Shown: positions 43,101 to 52,265, numbered from the stretch's first letter. The stretch is 64,000 nucleotides of DNA from Stagnihabitans sp038231395 (GCA_038231395.1 JBBRLL010000013.1:24836-88835), one strand, 5' to 3'. The notes: a model not told the origin generated them from the sequence alone. A program made the numbers and translations.

Positions 43101-44282
43101 ATGAAAGCCATCGTCCACATTGGCGCGCCCAAGACCGGGTCCAGCTCTATCCAAGCCTTTCTGGAGATGAATACCAAAGCCCTGCGCAAACAGGGGTTCC
43201 GGTTTGGACTGGATTCCAACACCCGGATTCAACATGTCGAGGTTCCGATTGCAGCCCTCGCACGGCTTGGCCGGGTGCTGAAGATGACCGACCGGGGCAT
43301 GCGCTACGGCGCGCCCGATCTGGTCTCGGCGCAGGCCGTTCTCAAAACGGTCACCGCCGACCTCGCGGCCTATCCCGGTCTTTACCCCGACAGCACGCTG
43401 ATCCTGACGGCCGAACACATCATGCCGTGGCTGGGCGAGGTTGACGAGATCCAGTCGCTTGACGCCATGCTGTCAGCGCATTTTGACACGCTGACCTACG
43501 TGCTTTACCTGCGCAACCCGGTTGACATGGTGCGCAGTTCGTTTTCAGAGCGGATCAGACGCGGGGCCAGCCGGACCCAGGACGATTTCGTCACCTTGCG
43601 CACCGCCAAGATTGATCAGTTCGTCATCGTCAGCCGCTGGGTCGAGGGAGTTGGTGCGGACCGGTTCAAGGTCCGCCTGCTGGAGCCTGATTTTCTGACC
43701 AACGGTGACTTGATCGCCGATTTCGCCGGGGTCTGCGGCATCCCGCTTGCAGGTCTGGATATACCGCCGCGCATGAACGAAGCCCTGACCGCCGAAGCGG
43801 TAGAGGTGCTTAACTTGTTCAACGCGCGCGTGCCGCAGATCGTCGGTGTCAACACGGTCAACCCGCTCAGCCGGGGCGTGATCAACCGCATCATGGCGCA
43901 TCCGCAGTCCAAAACACCAATCCTTCTGACCGCAGAACAATCCGCAGGTATCGCTGCTGCAACGGCGGAAAGCTCTGAAAAGCTGCGCGCCGCTTATTTC
44001 CCAGACCGCAAAGCCCTGTACATAGCCGCGCCCAAATCCGGGGTGGCCAACGAGCGCGCCGAAATTCTGGCCCGCGCGCTAGAGATTGCAGTGGACCTTT
44101 TCGTTGATCTGCGCAGCGAGCGTTGGGGCAAACTGGACGCAGACGATCTGCGCACGGCCAAACTGAACGATGCAGCCGCTGAAACGGACGAGAGTGATGG
44201 CAAGGGTGGCAAGCCCGGCAAAGGCAAGCGCAAAGGTCGTGCGGCAGGCCGGGCGAAAGCGGCCAGACAACCCGCGCCGTAA
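43101..44282 (+). CDS. sulfotransferase-family protein, first of tandem pair
   Basis: 393 residues. The N-terminus MKAIVHIGAPKTGSSSIQAFL is a PAPS-binding P-loop of the sulfotransferase type (TGSSSIQ), and LTYVLYLRNPVDMVRSSFSERI fits the 3'-phosphate-binding region (RNP...S). The C-terminal 30 residues are lysine/arginine-rich and low in complexity (KGKRKGRAAGRAK). Substrate unknown; related proteins in alphaproteobacteria modify polysaccharides or are simply called sulfotransferase-like. It is followed by a paralogue 11 bases later. The ATG has no good Shine-Dalgarno. Confidence 0.75.
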   Translation: MKAIVHIGAPKTGSSSIQAFLEMNTKALRKQGFRFGLDSNTRIQHVEVPIAALARLGRVLKMTDRGMRYGAPDLVSAQAVLKTVTADLAAYPGLYPDSTLILTAEHIMPWLGEVDEIQSLDAMLSAHFDTLTYVLYLRNPVDMVRSSFSERIRRGASRTQDDFVTLRTAKIDQFVIVSRWVEGVGADRFKVRLLEPDFLTNGDLIADFAGVCGIPLAGLDIPPRMNEALTAEAVEVLNLFNARVPQIVGVNTVNPLSRGVINRIMAHPQSKTPILLTAEQSAGIAAATAESSEKLRAAYFPDRKALYIAAPKSGVANERAEILARALEIAVDLFVDLRSERWGKLDADDLRTAKLNDAAAETDESDGKGGKPGKGKRKGRAAGRAKAARQPAP

Positions 44283-44293
44283 GAGCCCCGCGC

Positions 44294-45436
44294 ATGAAAG
44301 CCATCGTCCATATCGGCGCGCCCAAGACCGGCTCCTCCACCATTCAGGAGTTTTTGTTTAAGAACACCAATGCCTTGGCAGTCCAAGGCTTCCGATTTCG
44401 TCGCAATGTCGAAGGCCGGGGCAGTCAGTTCGAATATCCGCTCGCAGCCCTTGCCAGCATCGGAAAGCTGTTGCCGGGGGTGGAGGAGCAAACCCGCTAC
44501 TCCTCCACCGACCCTGACATCCACAAGGCCAGCGGCGCGGCGATTGAGGCTGAACTGGCGGCGAACCGGGCCTGTTGGACCGAACCCGTGGCGCTGTTCT
44601 CCTCCGAACATATCTACCCATGGATGAAATCGGTCAAATCCATCAAGGCCTTGGATGTTATGTTCCACAGGTACTTCGATCATGTCACCTACATCCTTTA
44701 TATTCGCAATCAGGATGACCTGATGGTCAGCGAATATTCCGAGATTCTGAAGCGCGGCTCGAACCTGCGGCTACAGGCCCTGATCGACATGGGGACGATC
44801 AAGCTTGACTATGAACTTCGGGTAAAACTGTGGCTGGAGGCAGTGGGTCGCGACCGGTTTGATCTGCGGCTGATGGAGCAGGGCTTTTTGCAGGACGGCG
44901 ACCTTGTGGCCGATTACGCCATCGCCTGCGGATTTTCGCTGCAAGGGCTGAAGGTTCCGCCGCGCATCAACGAAAGCCTGTCGGCCCCGGCGGCAGAGGC
45001 TTTGCGCGGCTTCAACGAGCGTATCCCCCAACTTCTGAGCGACGGGCGGCCCAATCCCTTGCGCGTCGGGTTGCTGGATCAGTTGAGCAGGTTTTCGCCC
45101 GACGATGCGCCAAAACTGGCCCTGTCGCCGGACCAGCGCGCCCAGATTGCGGAGCTGGTCGGCCCGGGCAATGAAAAGCTGCGCCGCGTCTTTTTTCCGG
45201 ATCGCAAAAGCCTGTTCTTGCCTGCCGCCGAACGCCCGCAACCGCCGCGCACCGAGATATTGGAGCAGGCGCTGGACCTTGCCACCCGAATCATCATCCG
45301 CCTGCGCCTTGGCCGCTTTGCCGTTCTGGGCGATGAGGAGCGGATGATGGCCGAACAACGCGCTCCGGGTGGCATCAGCAACGGCATCGCCGAAGAGCCA
45401 CGGAACCGCAAGGGCAGGGCGCGACGCAATGGTTAA
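44294..45436 (+). CDS. sulfotransferase-family protein, second of tandem pair
   Basis: 380 residues, clearly homologous to the preceding gene along its whole length: same MKAIVHIGAPKTGSSTIQ start, FDHVTYILYIRNQDDLMVSEYSEI region, VPPRINESL and KLRRVFFPDRKSLFLPAAE. It also ends in a basic tail (RNRKGRARRNG). The first 50 bases of the two genes are nearly identical, so a tandem duplication is likely. In this copy the RNP of the first gene reads RNQ, a possible change in the PAPS site. AAGAG precedes the ATG. Function unknown. Confidence 0.75.
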   Translation: MKAIVHIGAPKTGSSTIQEFLFKNTNALAVQGFRFRRNVEGRGSQFEYPLAALASIGKLLPGVEEQTRYSSTDPDIHKASGAAIEAELAANRACWTEPVALFSSEHIYPWMKSVKSIKALDVMFHRYFDHVTYILYIRNQDDLMVSEYSEILKRGSNLRLQALIDMGTIKLDYELRVKLWLEAVGRDRFDLRLMEQGFLQDGDLVADYAIACGFSLQGLKVPPRINESLSAPAAEALRGFNERIPQLLSDGRPNPLRVGLLDQLSRFSPDDAPKLALSPDQRAQIAELVGPGNEKLRRVFFPDRKSLFLPAAERPQPPRTEILEQALDLATRIIIRLRLGRFAVLGDEERMMAEQRAPGGISNGIAEEPRNRKGRARRNG

Positions 45437-45472
45437 CAAGTCTATAATTTAAGCATTCAATAACAAAGCATT

Positions 45473-45502
45473 AGCCTGTTGAAAGGCTTAGGATTTTCCC
45501 TC
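45473..45502 (+). terminator. weak terminator after the sulfotransferase pair
   Basis: AGCCT and AGGCT form a five-base stem with a six-base loop, followed after a few bases by TTTT. It lies 37 bases past the second stop. Stem is short, so efficiency is doubtful. Confidence 0.35.
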
Positions 45503-45693
45503 AAACTGACCGTAGAACGCGCGCAGTCTCAGGCCGGGTGCATTGGCCAAAGGCTGCAAAATCAGGTGGACCGGCGTTCAAAATGATCTCTGCCTTATAC
45601 ACGACAAGATCACACGTTATTTTCTATTGCTAATCACTACAAACATGGTAGATATTTGCGGGTAACCAACCACATCACGTCAAGGAGGACGAC

Positions 45694-45819
45694 ATGTTCA
45701 GAACGATCATCATCGCCGGAACCGTCTCGGCTCAGGGCTTGCTTGTGCGCGAAAACACTGACGGCCGCGTCACGATTTCAACCGGCACGCAAATGCTGAC
45801 CGGCTGGCCGGTTCGCTGA
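45694..45819 (+). CDS. 41-residue hypothetical protein
   Basis: ATG at 45694 has a near-perfect AAGGAGG five bases upstream, one of the best ribosome-binding sites in the window. The product is MFRTIIIAGTVSAQGLLVRE then NTDGRVTISTG, ending GWPVR. From memory, similar short proteins (V-QG-hydrophobic-VR, DGR, ending G-PV) occur in Rhodobacterales with no known function. Two beta-hairpins seem likely. A GC-rich hairpin follows. AT-rich DNA before it (45600-45660) probably carries its promoter. Confidence 0.62.
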   Translation: MFRTIIIAGTVSAQGLLVRENTDGRVTISTGTQMLTGWPVR

Positions 45820-45837
45820 GGCGAACTGCTAGGCGAC

Positions 45838-45868
45838 TGGCCGGGGTGCCAAACTCACATCCCGGCCA
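45838..45868. terminator. GC-rich hairpin between convergent genes
   Basis: TGGCCGGG and CCCGGCCA form an eight-base stem around a 15-base loop, 18 bases past the 41-residue gene and 10 bases past the aldehyde dehydrogenase stop on the other strand. No T-tract; may end transcription from both sides. Confidence 0.45.
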
Positions 45869-45878
45869 ATCCGCAGAC

Positions 45879-47387
45879 CTAGCCGCGCAAATCGGCGGGC
45901 AAAAGCGCCTCTGGCAGGTTCTGATAGGCCACCGGGCGCAGCCACCGCCGGATTGACAGCGTACCAACCGAGGTCGCCCCAAAGTTGGTCGAGGCGGGGT
46001 AGGGCCCGCCGTGCACCTGGGCATCCACCACCTCAACCCCGGTCGGGAAGCCATTGGCCAACACGCGCCCAGCCTTGCGCTCCAACACCGGCATCAGCGC
46101 CTGACCCAAAGCCACATCGCCGTCGTCCAGATGCAGTGTGCAGGTCAGCTGACCCTCAAGACTTTGCGCCACCGCAAGCATCTGGGCTGCATCCGTGACG
46201 CGGACGATCAGGCCAAGCGGGCCAAATACCTCTTCGGCCAAGGCATGATTGCCAAGCCAATCCGCGCCAGACACCTCGAACAGATAGGGCGTCGCCTGTC
46301 GCAGATCGCAGACCGAGGTCATAACCTCCCGCACCCCGGTTTGCGCTGACACCCGGTCCCGGCCCGATCGGTAGGCCAAAGCAATCCCATCGGTCAGCAT
46401 GGTTTGCGCGCCGATTTGCCCGACGGTTTCTTTGGCGGCGGCCACAAAAGCCTCCGCCTCGGGCCCGTCTATCACCACGCAAATCCCCGGATTGGTGCAA
46501 AACTGCCCGGCCCCCATCGTCAACGACCCGGCCCAACCCTTGGCAATCGCCTCTCCCCGCGCTGCCACTGCGACCGGCAACAGGAACATCGGGTTGACGG
46601 ACCCCAGCTCGCCAAAGAACGGAATCGGCTCCGGTCTGCGGACGCACAGGTCGAACAAAGCCCGTCCGCCGCCCAAGGATCCGGTAAAACCGACAGCCCT
46701 GATCAGCGGATGCTGCACCAGACTTTCGCCGACATCCCGCTTGCCGCCTTGCACCAGCGAGAACACGCCGGGATGCAGGCTCAAAGCTTTGATCGCCGCG
46801 TCAATGGCTTGGGCGACAATCTCTCCCGTGCCGGGATGCGCCGAGTGGCCCTTGACCACCACCGGGCAGCCAGCGGCCAAAGCCGAAGCAGTGTCCCCCC
46901 CCGCCGTCGAAAACGCCAACGGGAAGTTGGAGGCGCCAAACACCGCCACCGGACCAATCGGACGCTCGATCATCTTGATCTCGGGCCGGGCGGCGGGTTT
47001 GCGGTCGGGCAGTGCTGCGTCATGCCTGCGGTCCAGATAAGCGCCTGCGCGGATATGGCTGGCAAACAGGCGCAACTGGCCGGTGGTGCGACCGCGCTCG
47101 CCTTCCAGCCGCGCCGCCGGAAGCCCGGTTTCCGAGGTGCCGATGGCGGTAATCTCTGCGCCGCGCGCTTCAATCTCATCAGCGATTTTCTCAAGGAAAA
47201 CCGCACGCTCGTCGCGGCAGAGGGCAGAATAGCTGGGAAAGGCCGCCTCAGCCCCCCGTGCCGCCGCATCGACATGGGCGGGCGTGCCAACCGCAAAGGT
47301 CAGCGCCGGGCCGGTGGCGGGTGAGGATTGAAAGGTGGTATCGCCCGCAACCCATTGGCCCGCGATAAGGTGTTTTCCGGTCAGCAT
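45879..47387 (-). CDS. 2-oxoglutarate semialdehyde (2,5-dioxovalerate) dehydrogenase
   Basis: 502 residues from the ATG at 47387 (MLTGKHLIAGQWVAGD); the frame to 47465 is rejected. Aldehyde dehydrogenase superfamily: FGASNFPLAFSTAGGDTASALAAGCPVVVKGHSAHPGTGE, VGFTGSLGGGRAL, the general base in FGELGSVNP and the catalytic cysteine in GAGQFCTNPG. The sequence type matches the 2,5-dioxovalerate branch that oxidises 2-oxoglutarate semialdehyde to 2-oxoglutarate with NAD(P)+. It is the last gene of the sugar-acid operon, about 110 bases after the dehydrogenase gene. Confidence 0.88.
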   Translation of the reverse strand: MLTGKHLIAGQWVAGDTTFQSSPATGPALTFAVGTPAHVDAAARGAEAAFPSYSALCRDERAVFLEKIADEIEARGAEITAIGTSETGLPAARLEGERGRTTGQLRLFASHIRAGAYLDRRHDAALPDRKPAARPEIKMIERPIGPVAVFGASNFPLAFSTAGGDTASALAAGCPVVVKGHSAHPGTGEIVAQAIDAAIKALSLHPGVFSLVQGGKRDVGESLVQHPLIRAVGFTGSLGGGRALFDLCVRRPEPIPFFGELGSVNPMFLLPVAVAARGEAIAKGWAGSLTMGAGQFCTNPGICVVIDGPEAEAFVAAAKETVGQIGAQTMLTDGIALAYRSGRDRVSAQTGVREVMTSVCDLRQATPYLFEVSGADWLGNHALAEEVFGPLGLIVRVTDAAQMLAVAQSLEGQLTCTLHLDDGDVALGQALMPVLERKAGRVLANGFPTGVEVVDAQVHGGPYPASTNFGATSVGTLSIRRWLRPVAYQNLPEALLPADLRG

Positions 47388-47495
47388 GGTCGTCTCCTTG
47401 ATCAAGCAGGCGAGGCGGTCACGCCCCGTTACGCCATTTCTTCGCCCCGCAGGCAAATGGCTCACCCACGTGGGATATTTAGGCTTGGATGACAG

Positions 47496-48407
47496 CTAAA
47501 GGAAGAAGGCAGGCACCGTTTGTCTGCGCCCCAGCGTCATTGCGTCGGCCACATGGGTCATCGGCGCAAGGTCCACCTCGCTTTGCCCCGTGGCGACCAG
47601 TTCCGCCATCCGGGCATAAAGTGCAGGATATTCCCCCATGATGGAGTTTTCGCCGGCCACTTCCACGCCATCAATCTCCAGCCGGTTGCCGCCCATCCGC
47701 AGGGCCAGACGGCCGGCATTGGTTTCAAACTCGATGTCCCAGGTTTGCGGACCAGTCTGACGCCAGTCAAAATCAGCGGTGACACCGCCGCAGAACGTCA
47801 AACCCGCCGCAATCGGGGTCTGGCAGTTTTCGGGGAATGTCAGGGTGGCCGCAGTCAGATGCACCGGCTTGGGCAGAATCTCGGTCATGATCGACAAAGC
47901 GTTGATGCCGGGGTCAAAGACGCCCATGCCACCGGGTTCAAAAACCCAGTTCTGCCCGGGATGCCAGCGCCGAACATCCTCGCGCCAGGTGATGTGGGCT
48001 TTGGTCACCACCTTGTCCGCCAGCCACGCCTTGGCCGGGGCCACGGCATAGGCCATCCGGCTGTGCCATGTGGTGTAAAGCGTCAGGCGCTTTTCGACCG
48101 CGAGTGCCGCCAAAGCCTGAACCTCGGCCAGCGTCGCGCCCGGCGGTTTTTCCAGCATGACATGACGCCCCGCCAGCAAGGCAGCCTCGGCATACGCATA
48201 GCGCGGCACCGGTGGCATGCACAAGGACACCACCGTCACATCCGGGCGGGCGGTCAGGAAGGTCGCGAAATCCTGAAACGCCTCGACCCCTTCCACCACG
48301 CCCTTGCGCGAGACGGTCGCCGCCAACTTCCAGTCGCTGGACGCGGCAATTGCCGGAACATGCTGATCCAGCGCGATTTTGCCAATCCCGACCAGCGCCA
48401 CTTTCAT
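47496..48407 (-). CDS. Gfo/Idh/MocA-family sugar 1-dehydrogenase (L-arabinose/D-galactose type)
   Basis: 303 residues from the ATG at 48407 (TGATG overlap with the dehydratase stop). NAD(P)-binding MKVALVGIGKIALDQHVPAIAASSDW, LEKPPGATLAEVQAL with the conserved EKP lysine, and FEPGGMGVFDPGINALSIMTEI which carries the family's catalytic Asp/His region. Enzymes of this subgroup oxidise L-arabinose or D-galactose at C1 to the lactone, using NAD(P)+. Operon context (arabonate-type dehydratase and dioxovalerate dehydrogenase) makes it the first enzymatic step. Substrate choice between arabinose, galactose and fucose is not certain. Confidence 0.82.
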   Translation of the reverse strand: MKVALVGIGKIALDQHVPAIAASSDWKLAATVSRKGVVEGVEAFQDFATFLTARPDVTVVSLCMPPVPRYAYAEAALLAGRHVMLEKPPGATLAEVQALAALAVEKRLTLYTTWHSRMAYAVAPAKAWLADKVVTKAHITWREDVRRWHPGQNWVFEPGGMGVFDPGINALSIMTEILPKPVHLTAATLTFPENCQTPIAAGLTFCGGVTADFDWRQTGPQTWDIEFETNAGRLALRMGGNRLEIDGVEVAGENSIMGEYPALYARMAELVATGQSEVDLAPMTHVADAMTLGRRQTVPAFFL

Positions 48408-50164
48408 CAATGCGAGTCCTTGCCGACCGGATTGCCCCGGCAGCCTTTCAGGAAGCCAAGGTCCGCGCCGGTATCAGCGCCCTGCACATTCTGCTGGTGC
48501 AACCACAGATAGCCGCTTTCGGCCTGAATATGCGAAGGAGCCCATTTGGCCAGCCGCGCCGCCATCTCTTCATCCGAAATCTCCAGATGCAGGCGACGGT
48601 TCGGCACGTCCAACTCGATCATGTCGCCGTTTTGCACCACGGCCAAAGGCCCGCCAGCCGCCGCTTCGGGTGAGGTGTGCAAAACCACCGTGCCATAAGC
48701 CGTGCCCGACATCCGCGCATCAGAGATGCGCACCATATCGGTGATCCCCTTGCGCAACACCTTCGGCGGCAGGCCCATGTTGCCAACCTCTGCCATCCCC
48801 GGATAGCCCTTGGGACCGCAGTTTTTCAGCACCATCACGCAGGTCTCGTCAATGTCCAAAGCCTCGTCGTTGATCTTGGCCTTGTAGTCGTCGATGTTTT
48901 CAAACACCACGGCGCGGCCCCGGTGCGTCATCAGGGCAGGGGTCGCGGCAGAGGGTTTCAGGACGGCACCCTTGGGCGCCAGATTGCCGCGCACCACCAC
49001 CACGCCGCCCGATTGGGTCAGCGCCTTGTCGGCGGGCAGGATGACATCCTCGTTGTGGTTCACCACGTCCTTGACCTGATCCCACATCGTTTCGCCCGAC
49101 ACCGTCAGGGCATCCTTGTGCAGCATCCCCGCCTCGCCCAGCCGCTTGATCACCACGGGCAGGCCACCGGCGTAGAAAAACTCCTCCATCAGGTATTTGC
49201 CCGACGGCATCAGGTTCACAATCGTCGGCACGTCGCGGCCACAACGGTCCCAGTCGTCCAGCGTCAGATCAATCCCGACACGGCCTGCAATCGCCAGCAA
49301 ATGGATCACCGCGTTGGTTGACCCGCCAATTGCCGCATTGGTGCGGATGGCATTTTCAAACGCCTCTTTGACCAGAATGTCGGAAGGCTTCAGGTTATCC
49401 TTCACCATCTGCACAATCCGCCGCCCGGTCATCTGCGCCATAACCCGCCTGCGGCTGTCAACGGCAGGAATAGCCGCGTTGCCCGACAAGGCCATCCCCA
49501 GACTTTCCGCCATCGAGGCCATGGTGGAGGCCGTCCCCATCGTATTGCACGACCCCGGAGAACGGCTCATCGAGGCTTCCGCGTCCACAAACTCCTCCTT
49601 GCTCATGGTTCCTGCCTTCACGGCCTCAGAGAATTTCCACAGGTGGGTGCCAGATCCGACACGCTCGTTCTTGTAATAGCCGTTCAGCATCGGCCCGCCG
49701 GTCACGATGATGCTGGGCAAATCCGTCGAAGCCGCCGCCATCAGCAAACTCGGCGTGGTCTTGTCGCAACCGACCAGCAGCACGCAACCATCCATCGGCT
49801 GCCCGCGCATCTGTTCTTCCACCGCCATCGCCGCCAGAGTGCGGAACATCATCGCCGTGGGGCGGAACGCGCTTTCCGAGGTTGAAAACACCGGAACCTC
49901 AACCGGAAACCCGCCCGCCTCATAAATCCCGTGTTTCACCCGCTGCGCCAGATCGTTCAGATGCGCATTGCACGGCGTCAGTTCCGACCAGGTGTTCAAA
50001 ATGCCAATCACCGGGCGGCCATCAAACAGATCCGGCGGAAAGCCCTGATTCTTCATCCAGCCACGGTGATAGATCGCGTCTTTGGTCGTCCCTCCGAACC
50101 ATTCTTGCGAACGAAGCTTGCGGGGCCAGACTGCCGGGGTGAACGGGGCGGGTTTGAAGGTCAT
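48407..50164 (-). CDS. IlvD/Edd-family dehydratase, L-arabonate dehydratase type
   Basis: 585 residues. IlvD/Edd family with the three cluster cysteines in TPCNAHLNDLA, LVGCDKTTPSLLMA and SPGSCNTMGTAS, and PSGKYLMEEFFYAGGLP further on. The N-terminus PRKLRSQEWFGGTTKDAIYHRGWMKNQGFPPDLFDGRPVIGI is typical of sugar-acid dehydratases rather than of valine-pathway IlvD. Converts L-arabonate (or a related aldonate) to 2-keto-3-deoxy acid. Seven bases separate it from the araD1-type gene upstream and it overlaps the dehydrogenase gene. Confidence 0.87.
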   Translation of the reverse strand: MTFKPAPFTPAVWPRKLRSQEWFGGTTKDAIYHRGWMKNQGFPPDLFDGRPVIGILNTWSELTPCNAHLNDLAQRVKHGIYEAGGFPVEVPVFSTSESAFRPTAMMFRTLAAMAVEEQMRGQPMDGCVLLVGCDKTTPSLLMAAASTDLPSIIVTGGPMLNGYYKNERVGSGTHLWKFSEAVKAGTMSKEEFVDAEASMSRSPGSCNTMGTASTMASMAESLGMALSGNAAIPAVDSRRRVMAQMTGRRIVQMVKDNLKPSDILVKEAFENAIRTNAAIGGSTNAVIHLLAIAGRVGIDLTLDDWDRCGRDVPTIVNLMPSGKYLMEEFFYAGGLPVVIKRLGEAGMLHKDALTVSGETMWDQVKDVVNHNEDVILPADKALTQSGGVVVVRGNLAPKGAVLKPSAATPALMTHRGRAVVFENIDDYKAKINDEALDIDETCVMVLKNCGPKGYPGMAEVGNMGLPPKVLRKGITDMVRISDARMSGTAYGTVVLHTSPEAAAGGPLAVVQNGDMIELDVPNRRLHLEISDEEMAARLAKWAPSHIQAESGYLWLHQQNVQGADTGADLGFLKGCRGNPVGKDSH

Positions 50165-50171
50165 GATCTGC

Positions 50172-51170
50172 TCACAGGGCTTTCACGGTTTGGGCACCCG
50201 GCGAGGCGGGCGCGAAGGCAAGGGTGTTGGTCAACGGCTGGCCGAAGTCCGGCGCGTCAATCTCGAATATATCGCCGGATTGCGTCTTGATCCCGTCTAC
50301 AAACGACAAAGTGGCGGTGCCAAAGAAATGCACATGCAGATCGCCGGGCTGGCGGAACAGGTCGTATTTGAAGTGGTGATGCTCCAGATTGGCGAAGGTG
50401 TGCGACATGTTCGCCTCGCCCGACAGGAAGGGTTTTTCCCAGATCACCTGACCGCCGCGTCGGATGCGAGAGGTTCCGCGCACGTCCGCAGGCAGATCGC
50501 CCACCAAAATCTCTGGCCCAAATGATGCGACCCGCAGTTTGGAATGGGCCAGCCACAGGTAATTCACCCGCTCGGTCACATGGTCAGAGAATTCGTTGCC
50601 CAAGGCCCAGCCGATCCGATGCACGCCACCATCCGGGGCGACAATGTAGATCCCTGCGATTTCAGGCTCTTCGCCGCCATCCTCCGCAAAACCGGGCGCC
50701 ACCAAGGCAGCCCCCGGGGCCACAGCGGCAAAGCCGTTGCCCTTGTAAAACCACTCCGGCTGCGCGCCCACCTCACCGGCAGCAGGACGGCCGGTGTCCA
50801 GCCCCATCCGGAACATCCGCATGCTGTCGGTCAAAACCTCTGCGCCCGCCAGCTTGGCGTGCATCGCATCGCGCGCCGAGGCACTGCCCAAATGCGTCAA
50901 GCCGGTCCCGGTCAGATGCAAATGCGCCGGGTCAGGATGCGACACCGGCAACATCATGCGCCCCTCTGCCGCAGCCTTGGCCAAATCCACCACGTCGCCC
51001 AGACCGCGCGCCGCCACTTCCGCCGCCAGCGACCGCCCCGCCGCAATCGCCGACAGCGCCAGATCGTAGACCGAGGCCACCCCGTTCACCACCCGCGCCT
51101 CAGCCTCACGCGCCACAACCAGCGTCCCGTTCGGACCGTCAACCGTCGAAAGATGCATCGCGCCCCTCAT
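50172..51170 (-). CDS. AraD1-family (FAH fold) 2-keto-3-deoxy-L-arabonate dehydratase
   Basis: 332 residues from the ATG at 51170. Start uncertain: a TTG at 51182 sits close to GGAGG, and an ATG at 51158 has AGGGG five bases before it and starts MHLSTVDGPNG, which may be the true one. The body belongs to the AraD1 branch of the fumarylacetoacetate hydrolase superfamily: YKGNGFAAVAPGA, DGGEEPEIAGIYIV, LGNEFSDHVTERVNYLWLAHSKLR with acidic metal ligands. It would dehydrate 2-keto-3-deoxy-L-arabonate to 2-oxoglutarate semialdehyde. First gene of the operon, divergent from the LysR gene. Confidence 0.82.
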   Translation of the reverse strand: MRGAMHLSTVDGPNGTLVVAREAEARVVNGVASVYDLALSAIAAGRSLAAEVAARGLGDVVDLAKAAAEGRMMLPVSHPDPAHLHLTGTGLTHLGSASARDAMHAKLAGAEVLTDSMRMFRMGLDTGRPAAGEVGAQPEWFYKGNGFAAVAPGAALVAPGFAEDGGEEPEIAGIYIVAPDGGVHRIGWALGNEFSDHVTERVNYLWLAHSKLRVASFGPEILVGDLPADVRGTSRIRRGGQVIWEKPFLSGEANMSHTFANLEHHHFKYDLFRQPGDLHVHFFGTATLSFVDGIKTQSGDIFEIDAPDFGQPLTNTLAFAPASPGAQTVKAL

Positions 51171-51278
51171 TCCATATGCCAATGCGCCTCCTCCCAGAGG
51201 CCCCTGCTCAGCGACAGTTGCAACGCCGCGTCATATCCGTCAAATGATGAATAGGAATGAAAACATGGCGCAAAAGAT

Positions 51279-52265
51279 ATGCTGCAACCGCACCGTTCTG
51301 ATCACTTGCTGCGCCGTGGCCTCAAACTCAGCCACCTGCGCCTGCTTGCAGCCCTTGCCGATACAGAGCAATTGACCCAGGCCGCCGCAGCCATCGGGGT
51401 CACCCAGCCTGCCGCCTCCCGCCTGATTGCGGAGATCGAGCGGATCGTGGGGGCGCCAGTCCACGAACGCACCGGGCGCGGTATCGGCCTGACTGCGCTT
51501 GGCCGGGCCCTTGCATTGCGCGCCCAACGCATCCGCCTTGAACTGGATGACGCCGCCCGCGATCTTGCCGAAATTGCGATGGGCGGCGTGGGCCATGTCC
51601 GCATCGGTGCCGTTTCTGGCCCTGCCCTTGACCGGGTTCTGCCCGCCTTGCACAGCGAGCGCCTCACCCATCCCAACGTCTCGGTTGAGGTCGTGGTCGC
51701 CGCCTCCGACACCCTGTGTGACCAGCTTCTGGCGGGTCGGCTGGATTTCGCCGTGGCCCGCCTGCCCGAAGGTCCGCGCGCCGAACCCCTGATCTTCCTG
51801 CCGATGGAAGGCGAACCGGTGGCCCTGATCGCCCGCCACGGCCACCCCTTGCTGAGCAAACCCGACCTGACGGCCGAGGATGCCCTGTCCTACGACTGGG
51901 TGATGCCTGGCCCCGAATCCCTGCTGACCCGCACCGTCACCGCCCGCCTGCACGCCCTTGGCCTGCGCGCGCCGACCCGACGCCTGCTGACCGCCTCATT
52001 CCTTTTGACCCTCGCCGTCCTGCAACAATCCGATGCCGTGGCCGCCGTCTCGCAAGCCACCGCCCTGCAATTCGCGCAAGGCGGGGCCACTGGCGCTGCC
52101 GCCGCCTGCGACCTTCTCCCCCTGTCCTTGGGGATCGAGGTGGAACCCTACGGCCTGATCACCCGCGAGCGTGTCTCCCTCACCCCCGCCTCGCAACGCT
52201 TCGCCGACCTGATCCTGCGCCAACCGCTCCGAGATGTGATTGGTTTCCAAACATCCGATGGCTGA
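51279..52265 (+). CDS. LysR-family regulator of the sugar operon (GbpR-like)
   Basis: 328 residues. Helix-turn-helix LKLSHLRLLAALADTEQLTQAAAAIGVTQPAASRLIAEIE, then an effector domain with VGHVRIGAVSGPALDRVLP and LLAGRLDFAVARLPEGP. This type is often found beside sugar-binding proteins and non-phosphorylating arabinose/galactose operons (GbpR group). It is divergent from the araD1-type gene with 108 bases between them, implying control of that operon in response to a sugar or sugar acid. No sugar transporter lies in this block, so uptake is encoded elsewhere. Confidence 0.83.
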   Translation: MLQPHRSDHLLRRGLKLSHLRLLAALADTEQLTQAAAAIGVTQPAASRLIAEIERIVGAPVHERTGRGIGLTALGRALALRAQRIRLELDDAARDLAEIAMGGVGHVRIGAVSGPALDRVLPALHSERLTHPNVSVEVVVAASDTLCDQLLAGRLDFAVARLPEGPRAEPLIFLPMEGEPVALIARHGHPLLSKPDLTAEDALSYDWVMPGPESLLTRTVTARLHALGLRAPTRRLLTASFLLTLAVLQQSDAVAAVSQATALQFAQGGATGAAAACDLLPLSLGIEVEPYGLITRERVSLTPASQRFADLILRQPLRDVIGFQTSDG

